This document shows positions 7,663 through 16,752 of a stretch of DNA of 41,582 bases, piece by piece. The stretch lies in assembly GCA_002426575.1 (NCBI GenBank), contig DIRE01000027.1:21189-62770 (forward strand), in the 5' to 3' direction. The stretch's first letter is position 1. Every line of letters begins with the position of its first letter. Under the pieces are notes generated by a model. The model was not told the origin of the DNA. It made no database searches and saw only the letters and a list, made by a program, of their open reading frames with translations. The DNA comes from Clostridiaceae bacterium UBA5444. Its GTDB lineage: Bacteria > Bacillota > Clostridia > Clostridiales > Oxobacteraceae. The position numbers and the translations under genes are program-made.

Positions 7663-9327
7663 TTAATTCTCTATTTCTCCATATCTCTTTGTTCCAAAAG
7701 ATATTAATACTTTATAGAATACTATACCTAAAACTAAAAAGCTAATTATCAGTGTTAAATAGGCAAAAGTACTATTTTTAATAAACTTTCCAACCAAAAA
7801 TATAATCAAAACTGACCATAAGAAGTTTAAAAACATACTTAAAACGCCATTTAAATTCTGCTTTACCGCCTTTTGAGGGTTATTCCAATTAAAATATGGT
7901 CTAAACAAATCAATAATAAGGGATATTTCAATAATTGATAAAGATGCAATAGTTGAAATAATAATTGCAATAAACGTATATAATATATCCATCTTTAAAA
8001 TAAATCCAAATGATAAAGTAGTTAATATTACACCCGTCTCTGTAATTACAAAGGCATGTATTGCCTTTCCTAATAGCTGTTCTTTAGGAGATACTGGTAT
8101 ATACTTTGATATATAAAATTCATTACCCTCTCTAGATATTGCTGTTGGTGAGGTCATGTTTGCAGCTATTGTAAATACATTTATCCCTACAACCCCAAGA
8201 GTGAGCAAAATTGGGTTTCCTTTATTTAAAAAGCTTAGCTCTTTTAGTGATTCTTCTCCCGCAAATATAAATGTTATTATAAATATTGCAGGTAGAAGAA
8301 AAGATGGCAGTGCACAGTTTACAAAGAAAGATGGAACCCTATTTAAAATCTTAAACTCCTTCCAAAATACTGCACTTATTTTACCTCTGCTTACTAATTC
8401 ATTAGAAAGCTCCCTATCACTAACCTTTTTCCTTTTGGCTTCTGATTCCTTTAAGCCTAAAAGTCCCCCAAAGAATAACTTCTGTCCAAAATATAAAAAT
8501 GCAAATATAAATATAGATGATATTGCTAAAAACAAAATTAAATATAAAAGGCCACCTAAAGTTTTATATTTTATTAATGCCATACTTATCCATGCTCCAG
8601 GTGGATATGCAGCTGCAATAGAGCTTATAAGTCCATTTTCAGAAAAAAATAATGCTTTTATCTTTTCAGGATCACCTTGTGATGCGGTTTTTTGTATAGC
8701 CACCTGGATACCAAGTATTATAAATATTCCTAATATAGCACCTATAATACTAAGCAAATCCTTTTTCTTTCCAATGTTAACCACCCTCATAATAATCATT
8801 GAAATTATTGAAACTATACAAAGTGGAATTATTGGAACTACCAATAATGCAATAATACTATATAAATAGTAAAGTATTCCTGCACCAGTTTTGGTACCGT
8901 AAATTATTAGGGGAGGAAGAAGTATGGGAATTGATGTTAAGTACTCACTTGTAAGCACCACCCCAAGTTTTGCTCCAAGTATTTGCCATGGTTTAAAAGG
9001 CATTGATACTAACTGTTCAGTATCATCTGTAAAATAGAAAGCACTTATAACAACAAATATCCCAAATATTAAAACCACGGTACTAGATATAACAACTCCA
9101 ATAGTTATTATTGCTCCTGCCTGCCCAAACTCATGTAGCCCTGCATAGCTAGAATCAATAAATAAAATATATCCAATAAGTATTGGAAGAATCGATAAAG
9201 CTATTACTAATATTAGTCCAACAAACTTTAATACTTCCTTTTTATCTTTTGATGCTTTATATTTAAAGTTAGATATTCCATACCATGAATTAAATAATGT
9301 TTTAAATAAAGAAATGGTTTTACTCAT
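7663..9327 (-). CDS. ABC-2-like exporter permease
   Basis: A 554-residue membrane protein with roughly twelve predicted helices in two halves around a cytoplasmic stretch (about residues 290-315, rich in Lys, Glu and Arg). It resembles the large putative ABC exporter permeases of Firmicutes (ABC_tran_2-like) rather than importer permeases, and no EAA loop is seen. Its ATG overlaps the stop of the upstream ATPase by 8 bases, so the two are surely one transporter. What it exports cannot be told. The adjacent intramembrane protease suggests a peptide or lipid-linked cargo, which is inference. Confidence 0.75.
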   Translation of the reverse strand: MSKTISLFKTLFNSWYGISNFKYKASKDKKEVLKFVGLILVIALSILPILIGYILFIDSSYAGLHEFGQAGAIITIGVVISSTVVLIFGIFVVISAFYFTDDTEQLVSMPFKPWQILGAKLGVVLTSEYLTSIPILLPPLIIYGTKTGAGILYYLYSIIALLVVPIIPLCIVSIISMIIMRVVNIGKKKDLLSIIGAILGIFIILGIQVAIQKTASQGDPEKIKALFFSENGLISSIAAAYPPGAWISMALIKYKTLGGLLYLILFLAISSIFIFAFLYFGQKLFFGGLLGLKESEAKRKKVSDRELSNELVSRGKISAVFWKEFKILNRVPSFFVNCALPSFLLPAIFIITFIFAGEESLKELSFLNKGNPILLTLGVVGINVFTIAANMTSPTAISREGNEFYISKYIPVSPKEQLLGKAIHAFVITETGVILTTLSFGFILKMDILYTFIAIIISTIASLSIIEISLIIDLFRPYFNWNNPQKAVKQNLNGVLSMFLNFLWSVLIIFLVGKFIKNSTFAYLTLIISFLVLGIVFYKVLISFGTKRYGEIEN

Positions 9328-10048
9328 TTTCAGTCATCTCCAAGAATATTTTTTCAAGAGATTCGTTTCCTTTTGCAGATTCCCTTATCTTATCCATGGT
9401 ACCGCAAAATATTATCTTGCCTTTATTTATAATTGCTATTCTATCACATAACTTTTCTGCAACCTCGAGTACATGAGTTGAGAAAAATACGGTTTTACCC
9501 TGGGATGTATGCTCTCTCATCATCTCCTTTAATATAAAGGCTGATTTTGGGTCAAGTCCTGTAAGAGGCTCATCAAGTATCCAAAGGGATGGATTATGTA
9601 GTAGCGCACCAATTACTATTATCTTTTGCTTCATTCCATGGGAATAGCTTTGTATTAAATCCTCTGCAGAATCATACAAGCTAAATCTATCCAGCAGAGT
9701 TTTTATCCTTTCTCTCCTTATATCTTGGGGAACCTCATACACATCCGCCATAAAATTTAAATATTCGATGCCCTTTAATTTATTAAACATATCAGGATCA
9801 TCTGGTACATATCCAAACTGCATCTTTGCTTTTATGCTGTCCTTTTTTATATCAAATCCATTTAATTTAATTGAGCCAGAATCAGCATTTAAAATACCTG
9901 TTATCATCTTTATGGTGGTTGTCTTCCCAGCACCATTAGGCCCTAAAAAGCCAAATATCTCCCCATCCATTATCTCCATGGATATATCATCCACAGCCTT
10001 TATTTGCCCTTTGTTATAGTTTTTTGATACATTCTTTAATTCAATCAT
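9320..10048 (-). CDS. ABC exporter ATP-binding protein
   Basis: A 242-residue single ATPase. It has Walker A (GPNGAGKTT), Q-loop (FGYVPDDPDMF), a signature reading SHGMKQK instead of the classic SGGQ, Walker B (LWILDEP) and a final THVLE. These features are typical of exporter ATPases of the CcmA/NatA-like group that pair with ABC-2 permeases. GAGGTG lies 6 bases upstream of the ATG. It is the first gene of the ATPase-permease-protease operon. Confidence 0.9.
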   Translation of the reverse strand: MIELKNVSKNYNKGQIKAVDDISMEIMDGEIFGFLGPNGAGKTTTIKMITGILNADSGSIKLNGFDIKKDSIKAKMQFGYVPDDPDMFNKLKGIEYLNFMADVYEVPQDIRRERIKTLLDRFSLYDSAEDLIQSYSHGMKQKIIVIGALLHNPSLWILDEPLTGLDPKSAFILKEMMREHTSQGKTVFFSTHVLEVAEKLCDRIAIINKGKIIFCGTMDKIRESAKGNESLEKIFLEMTENE

Positions 10049-10140
10049 AAATTCACCTCTAATTTATAAAATATAGATATTTAAATCTACTATTCCCATT
10101 ATAATATAATATTATCTTTATATATATGGTTAAAAAGTAA

Positions 10141-10181
10141 AATATGCATCACCAATATAATTTAATATTGTGATGCATATT
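10141..10181 (-). terminator. Terminator after livF
   Basis: A stem of about 17 base pairs with one bulge (ATGCATCA on one arm and TGATGCAT on the other), followed on the minus strand by a T-rich tract, lies 15 bases after livF and closes the liv operon. Confidence 0.75.
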
Positions 10182-10195
10182 CTTTAAAGTAATTC

Positions 10196-10900
10196 TTAAC
10201 TACCAAGATAAGCTTCCTTAACGGTTTCATCTTTTAATAATTCCTCTGCTTTCCCCTCTATTGCAATGCTTCCATTTTGTATTACATATCCCCTATTTGC
10301 AATAGACAGTGCAATATTTGCATTTTGTTCAACAAGAAGTACCGTGGTGCCACTTTCATTTATATCTTTTATAATAGAGAATATTTCATCTACCATAAGT
10401 GGTGCAAGTCCCATTGATGGTTCATCAAATAACATAAGCTTTGGTTTTAACATAAGAGCCCTGCCAATAGCAAGCATCTGCTGCTCTCCACCGCTTAATG
10501 TACCCGCTATCTGCTTTCTTCTTTCTTTAAGCCTTGGAAATCTTGCAAATACCTTTTCATAATCCTTTTTGATTCCTAACTTATCATCCCTTGTATATGC
10601 ACCCATCTCTAGGTTTTCCATAACAGTCATATTTGAAAATATTCTTCTTCCCTCGGGTACATGAGATATACCTAAGCCTACTATCTCAGGGGCTTTTAAT
10701 CTGTCAATACTATCTCCACAAAACTCTATAGTACCATCCTTAGGCTTTACAACCCCTGATATTGTCCTAAGCATTGTAGTTTTACCAGCTCCATTTGCTC
10801 CAATTAATGTTACTATTTCTCCTTCGTTTACATTTATTGAAACACCTTTTAGTGCATGAACTGCCCCAAAATAAACATTAACATCCTTAAGATCTAACAT
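10196..10900 (-). CDS. livF: Branched-chain amino acid ABC transporter ATP-binding protein LivF
   Basis: A 234-residue ATPase with Walker A (GANGAGKTT), the LivF-type segment ISHVPEGRRIFSNMTVMENLEMGAY, signature LSGGEQQML, Walker B (LMLFDEP) and a final LVEQNA. Its ATG lies inside the end of livG (7-base overlap), with GGAGGAAGG upstream. It is the last gene of livKHMGF. It forms the ATPase pair with LivG and energises uptake of Leu, Ile or Val; the family also transports other amides and amino acids. Confidence 0.95.
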   Translation of the reverse strand: MLDLKDVNVYFGAVHALKGVSINVNEGEIVTLIGANGAGKTTMLRTISGVVKPKDGTIEFCGDSIDRLKAPEIVGLGISHVPEGRRIFSNMTVMENLEMGAYTRDDKLGIKKDYEKVFARFPRLKERRKQIAGTLSGGEQQMLAIGRALMLKPKLMLFDEPSMGLAPLMVDEIFSIIKDINESGTTVLLVEQNANIALSIANRGYVIQNGSIAIEGKAEELLKDETVKEAYLGS

Positions 10901-11664
10901 GATACCTTCCTCCCAAGATATGCCTCAATAACCCTTTCATTATTCTGTACCTCATCAGGGGTTCCTTCTGCTATTAAGGTACCATAGTCAAGAACATATA
11001 TTTTATCGCATATTCCCATAACCAAAGACATATCATGCTCTATAAGTATTATTGTAAGTTTAAATTTATCTCTTATCCATTTAATAAGTTCTGTAAGCTC
11101 TTTTGTTTCATTTGGGTTCATACCTGCTGCAGGTTCGTCTAATAAAAGCAAATCTGGGTCTGCTGCAAGCGCTCTTGCAATTTCTAATCTTCTCTGCTCA
11201 CCATATGGAAGGTTTTTAGCAAGTTCATCCTTTTTATCCTCAAGATTAAATATTTCAAGTAACTTTAATGAGGAATCATGAATCCTTTCTTCTTCTTTAT
11301 AATAGGATGGAAGCCTAAAAATAGCTGAAAATATATTGCAGTCAATATTATGATTAAATGCAAGGCTAACATTATCAAGTACAGTCATATTCTTAAACAA
11401 TCTTATGTTCTGAAAAGTCCTTGATATTCCATAATCAGTTATTTTATATGGCTTAAGCTTTTTTATATTTTTATCTTTATAAGATATATCACCAGAAGAT
11501 GGGGTATACATTCCAGTTAAAAGATTGAATAATGTAGTCTTTCCAGCACCATTTGGCCCAATAAGCCCTGCAATTGTTCCCCTATCTATATCCATATCTA
11601 TATTTGATATGGCGGTTATACCTCCAAAGGTTTTTGTAAGTTTATTTATTTTGATTGCCGACAT
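10894..11664 (-). CDS. livG: Branched-chain amino acid ABC transporter ATP-binding protein LivG
   Basis: A 256-residue ATPase: Walker A (GPNGAGKTT), GISRTFQNIRLFKNMTVLDNV (the LivG-type Q-loop), signature LPYGEQRRLEIARAL, Walker B (LLLLDEP) with the family AAGMNP, and a final EHDMSLV. It overlaps livM upstream (23 bases) and livF downstream (7 bases), so translation is probably coupled along the operon. Confidence 0.95.
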   Translation of the reverse strand: MSAIKINKLTKTFGGITAISNIDMDIDRGTIAGLIGPNGAGKTTLFNLLTGMYTPSSGDISYKDKNIKKLKPYKITDYGISRTFQNIRLFKNMTVLDNVSLAFNHNIDCNIFSAIFRLPSYYKEEERIHDSSLKLLEIFNLEDKKDELAKNLPYGEQRRLEIARALAADPDLLLLDEPAAGMNPNETKELTELIKWIRDKFKLTIILIEHDMSLVMGICDKIYVLDYGTLIAEGTPDEVQNNERVIEAYLGRKVSC

Positions 11665-12598
11665 TTAATTTTCCTCCCCTCTTAAATAATTTAACGCTTG
11701 ATTCATAATCACCTAAAATGCCTTGAGGCCTATATACCATTATTGTAAATAGTATTAGAGAGTATAATATCATTCGAATCTCTGGTACACTTTGAAGAAG
11801 CAGTGATATTAATGATAATAAAAAGGCACCAACTATTGATCCTTTAATACTTCCCATCCCCCCGAATACAACTATAACAAGTATGTCTATAGATTTCATA
11901 AAACCAAATGCATCAGGTTTTATAAAATAAAAATAGTTAGCATAAAGCGCCCCAGCTATTCCTGCAAAGAATGCACCTATTATAAATGAAAGTACCTTAT
12001 ATAATGTAGTATTAACTCCCATTGCCTCAGCTGCAATCTCATCTTCCCTAATTGCTATACATGCTCTTCCAGCATAAGAATTAACAAAATTTTTGATTAC
12101 TGTAACCGTTATAACAACCATGAAGTAAATCCATGTCCATGTAGTATATTGAGGTATATCATTAAATCCACTTGCCCCCCCAACATATTCTATATTAAGA
12201 AGTATATTTCTAATTATTTCACTAAACCCTAATGTTGCTATTGCAAGATAATCACCCTTAAGCCTTAAGGTTGGAATACCTATTAAAAGTCCTACAAATG
12301 CTGCTGATACTGCAGCTAATAATATTGCTGCAATAAATGGCAGTCCTAATTTTGCAGTTGCAATTGCAGATACATAAGCACCTATTGCCATAAAACCTGC
12401 GTGGCCTAAAGAAAACTGACCAGTAAATCCTGTTATTAAATTTAAACTAACAGCAAGTATAATATTAATGCCTATTATTACAAGATTCATTTCTATATAA
12501 GAGTCAATAATGTTTGCCTTTATAAGTATCTCAGATATAGCATAGGTGCCTAATACCAAAATAATCATCTTTATATTCTTTTTATTAAACCATTTCAT
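11642..12598 (-). CDS. livM: Branched-chain amino acid ABC transporter permease LivM
   Basis: A polytopic permease of about 318 residues with the LivM/LivH family features GFTGQFSLGHAGFMAIGAY near residues 60-80 and REDEIAAEAMGVNT (ATPase contact loop). ATG 12598 is preferred because GAGGGGTG lies six bases upstream; an in-frame GTG at 12607 sits inside that ribosome binding site. It lies 16 bases after livH and overlaps livG. Confidence 0.93.
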   Translation of the reverse strand: MKWFNKKNIKMIILVLGTYAISEILIKANIIDSYIEMNLVIIGINIILAVSLNLITGFTGQFSLGHAGFMAIGAYVSAIATAKLGLPFIAAILLAAVSAAFVGLLIGIPTLRLKGDYLAIATLGFSEIIRNILLNIEYVGGASGFNDIPQYTTWTWIYFMVVITVTVIKNFVNSYAGRACIAIREDEIAAEAMGVNTTLYKVLSFIIGAFFAGIAGALYANYFYFIKPDAFGFMKSIDILVIVVFGGMGSIKGSIVGAFLLSLISLLLQSVPEIRMILYSLILFTIMVYRPQGILGDYESSVKLFKRGGKLNVGNQNK

Positions 12599-12614
12599 AT
12601 ATATCACCCCTCAC

Positions 12615-13499
12615 CTATACCTTTTCTCTTGCAGTTGTACCAAATAAGCCGTTTGGCTTAATAATAAGCACTATAATCAGTATTGCAAAAGCCACTGCGT
12701 CTTTATATAGTGAATTACCATAGGCACTAACCATTGTTTCAGTAAGTCCTAAAAATATTCCACCAAACATGGCTCCTGGTATAATACCGATTCCGCCTAT
12801 TACTGCTGCAATAAATGCTTTTAATCCTGGAACCATACCCATTAGAGGGTCTATGGAATTATAATACACTCCAACAAGTACTCCTGCTGCACCTGCAAGA
12901 GCAGAGCCTATTGCAAAAGTATATGATATGGTTTTGTCAACATTTATTCCCATAAGCTGTGCAGCCTCACTGTCTAAAGATACTGCCCTCATTGCCTTGC
13001 CTATTTTTGTATTGTGTATAATATACTGCAGCATAATCATAAGGAGTATTGTTATTATGATTATATAAATATCTTTGCTGTTTAAAATTACTCTTCCATT
13101 TAAAATATTGATTTTCTTGCCTGCTAAAACATCTGGAAATGTTCTAGTCTCAGCACTAACAAAATACATCATCACATATTCTATAAAAAGTGATACGCTT
13201 ATTGCAGTTATTAAGGCCGCAATCCTTGAAGAGTTTCTTATAGGTTTGTATGCCACCTTTTCTATAACTACACCAATTATTGCACATGAAAGCATCGATA
13301 TTACAAGCGCTGGTATAAAGCTCATATTAAGAAATGTGGTCAATGCAAATCCTATATATGCCCCAAGCATAAATATGTCTCCATGGGCAAAATTAATTAA
13401 ATTTATTATTCCATAAACCATTGTGTATCCAAGAGCAATAAGTGCATATATGCTGCCTAAAGTAATGCCATTTACAAGCTGCTGTAGTAATTTTCCCAT
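12615..13499 (-). CDS. livH: Branched-chain amino acid ABC transporter permease LivH
   Basis: A 294-residue permease with about eight helices, opening LLQQLVNGITLGSIYALIAL with the family segment YGIINLINFAHGDIFMLGAY, and AVSLDSEAAQLMGINVDKT as the ATPase contact loop. With LivM it forms the membrane channel. It follows livK after 96 bases containing a small GC-rich hairpin that could dampen or process the transcript. Confidence 0.94.
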   Translation of the reverse strand: MGKLLQQLVNGITLGSIYALIALGYTMVYGIINLINFAHGDIFMLGAYIGFALTTFLNMSFIPALVISMLSCAIIGVVIEKVAYKPIRNSSRIAALITAISVSLFIEYVMMYFVSAETRTFPDVLAGKKINILNGRVILNSKDIYIIIITILLMIMLQYIIHNTKIGKAMRAVSLDSEAAQLMGINVDKTISYTFAIGSALAGAAGVLVGVYYNSIDPLMGMVPGLKAFIAAVIGGIGIIPGAMFGGIFLGLTETMVSAYGNSLYKDAVAFAILIIVLIIKPNGLFGTTAREKV

Positions 13500-13537
13500 T
13501 TACTCACACCCTTTTAAACAAAATCTAAGTATCTAAA

Positions 13538-13554
13538 GAGGGGGAATACCCCTC
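13538..13554 (-). other. Small GC-rich hairpin between livK and livH
   Basis: GAGGGG and CCCCTC form a 6-base-pair stem with loop GAATA in the 96-base gap between the binding-protein gene and the first permease gene. There is no strong T run after it on the minus strand, so it looks like a partial terminator or RNA-stability element rather than an end of transcription. Such elements commonly let the binding protein be made in excess. Confidence 0.5.
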
Positions 13555-13595
13555 CTTGTAACAAGTTAGTTTAATATAATAACGTAATTTATTTT

Positions 13596-14747
13596 TTATG
13601 GCTGCTGCTTTTTAAGGAAGGTTTGCTCTCCATCTTTCATCTCAATTATTGTTATTGATTTTACGGGATTATGATGCTTATCTATAGAAAGCTCCCCAGT
13701 TATTCCTTTAAAACCTTTTGTAGATGCAAGAGCATCTTTAAGTTTTATAGGGTCAGCCTCTCCTGCCCTTTGCAGCGCATCTTTTAGGAAATAAGCTAAG
13801 TCATATCCTAAAGCATTAAATGCATTAGGGTCTTTTTTGTATTCTTTCTTAAATGCCTCTTTAAACTCTACCACTTCTTTAGTGGTGTCTTTAGATGAGT
13901 AATGATTTGTAAAGAATACGTTGTTTAATGCATCCTTCCCTGCAAGATCAGCAAGCTTTGGAGAATCATACCCATCGCCTCCTATAACTGGTACATCGAT
14001 TCCTAATTCTCTTGCCTGTTTTACTATTAAACCAACCTCTTCATAATATCCTGGTACATACAGTACATCAGGATTTGAATCCTTTATGTTTGTAAGGGCT
14101 GCTTTAAAGTCTTTATCCTTTTGCTGGTATGCTTGTTCAGCAACTATTGTCCCGCCTAAGCTTGTGTATGTTTCTTTAAAGCTCTTAACGAGCCCCTTAC
14201 TATAATCACTTGTATTATCCAAAAGAATTGCTGCTTTTTTTGATTTCAAATCATCTGATGCAAAGTTTGCAAGTATGGATCCTTGAAACGAGTCATTAAA
14301 ACATGTTTTAAATGCAAATTCTCTTACATTTCCATTGCTGTCTACTGTTACATCATCATCAGTTGCTGAAGCAGAAATAAGTGGAACCTTATTTTTATTT
14401 GCAACTGGTATTGCGGCTTTAGCATTTCCAGATGTTGCAGGTCCTAATATTGCTACAACCTTATCTCTTGTTATGAGCTTTGTAGCAACGTTAGCAGTCT
14501 CTGCATTTTCAGATTTATTATCTGATTTTACAAGCTTTATTTGCTTACCTAAAACTCCTCCAGCTGCATTTATCTCTTTAACTGCAAGTTCAATTCCTTC
14601 CACAAGCCCTTGACCATATGTTGCAACCTGGCCTGAAAGTTCATAATCAAGACCGACTTTTATCTTGTCACTTTCAGCCTTCCCGCACCCTGCTAATAAA
14701 CTAATAACTAAAACAAATACCAAACCCAATGATAATTTCTTACTCAT
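13596..14747 (-). CDS. livK: Branched-chain amino acid ABC transporter substrate-binding lipoprotein LivK
   Basis: A 383-residue lipoprotein: signal peptide ending in LLAGC (Cys about 21), then a periplasmic-binding fold type I domain opening KIKVGLDYELSGQVATYGQGLVEGIELAVKEINAAGG and containing LGPATSGNAKAAIPVANKNKVPLIS, both typical of LivK-like receptors. GGGGG lies 6 bases upstream of the ATG. The ATG overlaps the end of a short upstream reading frame (14740-14841). The gene lies behind a T-box leader with a Val-type specifier, which supports branched-chain amino acids as ligand. Confidence 0.95.
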   Translation of the reverse strand: MSKKLSLGLVFVLVISLLAGCGKAESDKIKVGLDYELSGQVATYGQGLVEGIELAVKEINAAGGVLGKQIKLVKSDNKSENAETANVATKLITRDKVVAILGPATSGNAKAAIPVANKNKVPLISASATDDDVTVDSNGNVREFAFKTCFNDSFQGSILANFASDDLKSKKAAILLDNTSDYSKGLVKSFKETYTSLGGTIVAEQAYQQKDKDFKAALTNIKDSNPDVLYVPGYYEEVGLIVKQARELGIDVPVIGGDGYDSPKLADLAGKDALNNVFFTNHYSSKDTTKEVVEFKEAFKKEYKKDPNAFNALGYDLAYFLKDALQRAGEADPIKLKDALASTKGFKGITGELSIDKHHNPVKSITIIEMKDGEQTFLKKQQP

Positions 14748-14841
14748 AGTTAATCCCCCTTTTAAAATAATTTTTCATATACTTTGGAAATACAACATCA
14801 ATTTCTATGTCTCCATCATCCGTCTCTCCAGTAGTTCCCAA
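14740..14841 (-). CDS. Possible 33-residue upstream peptide overlapping the livK start
   Basis: Between the T-box terminator and livK there is a short reading frame starting at a TTG, with GGGGGG about 7 bases upstream. It encodes MGTTGETDDGDIEIDVVFPK and 13 more residues, and its TAA overlaps the first 8 bases of livK. The layout suits translational coupling of livK. The peptide matches nothing I recognise, has no signal or membrane segment, and may be only a decayed or chance frame. Confidence 0.35.
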   Translation of the reverse strand: MGTTGETDDGDIEIDVVFPKYMKNYFKRGINYE

Positions 14842-14874
14842 CTGATACCCCCCTTTCAACTATTTTAAGGTATT

Positions 14875-15198
14875 AAAAAAACGCCTCTATATGTATAAAT
14901 ATACATATAGAGGCGTTTTAATAGCTGTACGCTGTACCACTCTACTTTTATTATTGACTTACGGCAATAAACTCTAAAGGCTCAATCAAGCCTTTGCATT
15001 ATAACGTATGCATAAACGTCATGGCCTACATAAGCTTCAACCATGCAACTTCGGAGTGACCATTATATCTATTAGTACCAGTTTCCACCATACCCGGCTC
15101 TCTTTGCCTAATTTAAAGATATCTTTATCTCCATCATCATCGTTTTATATCGTGTATAAACTCTTACAATCATTAATAATCTTTCAAAAATTGATATT
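14875..15198 (-). ncRNA. T-box leader of the liv operon, likely tRNA-Val specific
   Basis: Read on the minus strand, the leader shows the Stem I distal element GCAAAGAGAGCC followed by TGGTGGAAACTGG. The likely specifier GTC is at 15058-15060, followed by ACTCCGAAG. The T-box core AGAGTGGTACAGCG lies at 14930-14943. A perfect 15-base-pair terminator (14881-14916) with six Ts ends it. Known T-boxes use the specifier to read tRNA anticodons and the UGGN bulge to sense the free acceptor end, allowing transcription when the amino acid is scarce. A valine codon fits the downstream importer. The core differs from consensus (CA instead of CC), so it is a somewhat divergent member. The specifier assignment is from alignment by eye. 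Confidence 0.85.
14881..14916 (-). terminator. T-box regulated terminator before livK
   Basis: A perfect 15-base-pair stem (14881-14895 with 14902-14916), 6-base loop, then six Ts on the minus strand. Its upstream arm can instead pair with part of the T-box to form the antiterminator. Confidence 0.9.
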
Positions 15199-15204
15199 GT
15201 AAAT

Positions 15205-15233
15205 AATTTAGCACAATAAAGTCGTAACGTCAA
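15205..15233 (-). promoter_or_regulatory. Promoter of the liv T-box transcript
   Basis: On the minus strand TTGACG (15228-15233) and TAAATT (15205-15210) are separated by exactly 17 bases, just upstream of the T-box. The promoter lies between the end of pgi and the leader. Confidence 0.75.
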
Positions 15234-15286
15234 CTACTTTTTTAAATGTTTTATAATTTTTATTTTTCTGAAGCTTTATACAATTC

Positions 15287-16636
15287 CTATAATCTGCTTT
15301 CTAGCTTTTCCTTTTCATTCTCATATCCAGGTTTTCCAAGAAGAGCAAACATATTTTTCTTGTATGCTTCAACACCTGGTTGATTAAATGGATTTACACC
15401 TAGTAGGTATCCACTTATACCGCAAGCCTTTTCAAAGAAATATATTAAATATCCAAAATAATACTCATTAATTTCTGGTACATTTAATATAAGATTAGGT
15501 ACTCCACCGTCAATATGTGCAAGTACAGTACCTTGGAATGCCTTTTTGTTTATATAATCCATTGTTTTGCCTGCAAGGAAGTTAAGTCCATCAATATTTT
15601 CTTTATCTTCTTTTATTTCTATATCAACTGAAGGCTTCCCTACATTTAGCACTGTCTCGTATATATTTCTTAATCCTTGTTGTATATACTGTCCCATTGA
15701 ATGAAGGTCTGAAGAAAAGTCAACTGCAGCAGGGAATATACCCTTTCCATCTTTTCCTTCACTTTCACCATAAAGCTGCTTCCACCATTCAGAGAAATAG
15801 TGAAGAGTAGGCTCATAGTTCACAAGTATTTCAGTTGTCTTTCCCTTTCTATAAAGTATGTTTCTTATTACAGCATACTTATAACATGGATTGGTATTTA
15901 AATCTTTATTGTTTAAATCTACATAAGCATCATATGCTCCATCCATCATCTTTTGTATATCAATGCCGCAGGCTGCAATTGGAAGCAATCCAACTGATGT
16001 AAGTATGGAATATCTTCCGCCAACATCATCTGGAATAACAAAGGTATCATACCCTTCTTTATCTGCTAAGGTTTTTAGTGCGCCTTTTTCTTTATCAGTA
16101 GTTATAAATATTCTCTTTCTAGCTTCATCTGCTCCATATTTATCTTCTAAGTATTCTTTAAAAATTCTAAAAGCAATTGCAGGTTCTGTAGTTGTTCCGG
16201 ATTTTGATATAACATTTACAGAAATATCTTTTCCCTCTATAACATCAAAAATCCCTGATAGATAGGCACTGCTTATATTATTTCCAGCAAATATAACCTG
16301 TGTACCTTTCCTTTTTCCTTTAGGCAATAAATTATAGAATGGGTGAGAAAGTGCTTCAATTGCAGCTCTTGCTCCAAGATATGATCCTCCTATACCAATT
16401 ACTATAAGTATATCTGATGTTCTTTTTATGGTCTCTGCAGCCCTTAAAACGCTGTTAAACTCTTCTTTATCATATTCACTAGGCAAATCAACCCAGCCTA
16501 AATAGTCACTGCCAGGGCCTTTCTTATTATGCAGCATATCATGAGCAACAGCAGCCTGATATGTCATATTTTCTATTTCATTTTCAGAAAAGAATGATAA
16601 TGATTTAGAATAATCTAATGTAACTTTATTTTCCAT
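15287..16636 (-). CDS. pgi: Glucose-6-phosphate isomerase
   Basis: Pgi interconverts glucose-6-phosphate and fructose-6-phosphate in glycolysis. At 449 residues it matches the short bacterial form. Visible signatures are VIGIGGSYLGARAA, ISKSGTTTEPAIAF (phosphate binding), DVGGRYSILTSVGLLP and the C-terminal FEKACGISGYLLGVNPFNQP. I start at ATG 16636, which has GGAGGGTG eight bases upstream; an in-frame start 15 bases earlier lies within that ribosome binding site. No clear terminator lies in the 50 bases before the liv promoter, so some read-through into the T-box leader is possible. Confidence 0.97.
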   Translation of the reverse strand: MENKVTLDYSKSLSFFSENEIENMTYQAAVAHDMLHNKKGPGSDYLGWVDLPSEYDKEEFNSVLRAAETIKRTSDILIVIGIGGSYLGARAAIEALSHPFYNLLPKGKRKGTQVIFAGNNISSAYLSGIFDVIEGKDISVNVISKSGTTTEPAIAFRIFKEYLEDKYGADEARKRIFITTDKEKGALKTLADKEGYDTFVIPDDVGGRYSILTSVGLLPIAACGIDIQKMMDGAYDAYVDLNNKDLNTNPCYKYAVIRNILYRKGKTTEILVNYEPTLHYFSEWWKQLYGESEGKDGKGIFPAAVDFSSDLHSMGQYIQQGLRNIYETVLNVGKPSVDIEIKEDKENIDGLNFLAGKTMDYINKKAFQGTVLAHIDGGVPNLILNVPEINEYYFGYLIYFFEKACGISGYLLGVNPFNQPGVEAYKKNMFALLGKPGYENEKEKLESRL

Positions 16637-16752
16637 AAACACACCCTCCAATGGTACTATTTCGTATACATCATTTTATAATGCATACAAAATAATTTTA
16701 TAATAGTAAAATTTCAAGTTCAAGTTATATATTATCACACCATAGCTAATAC

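Noticed and set aside
8156..8869. 237-codon open frame on the plus strand
   Set aside because: It is antisense to the ABC exporter permease, which has good membrane-helix pattern and operon context; no ribosome binding site is seen.
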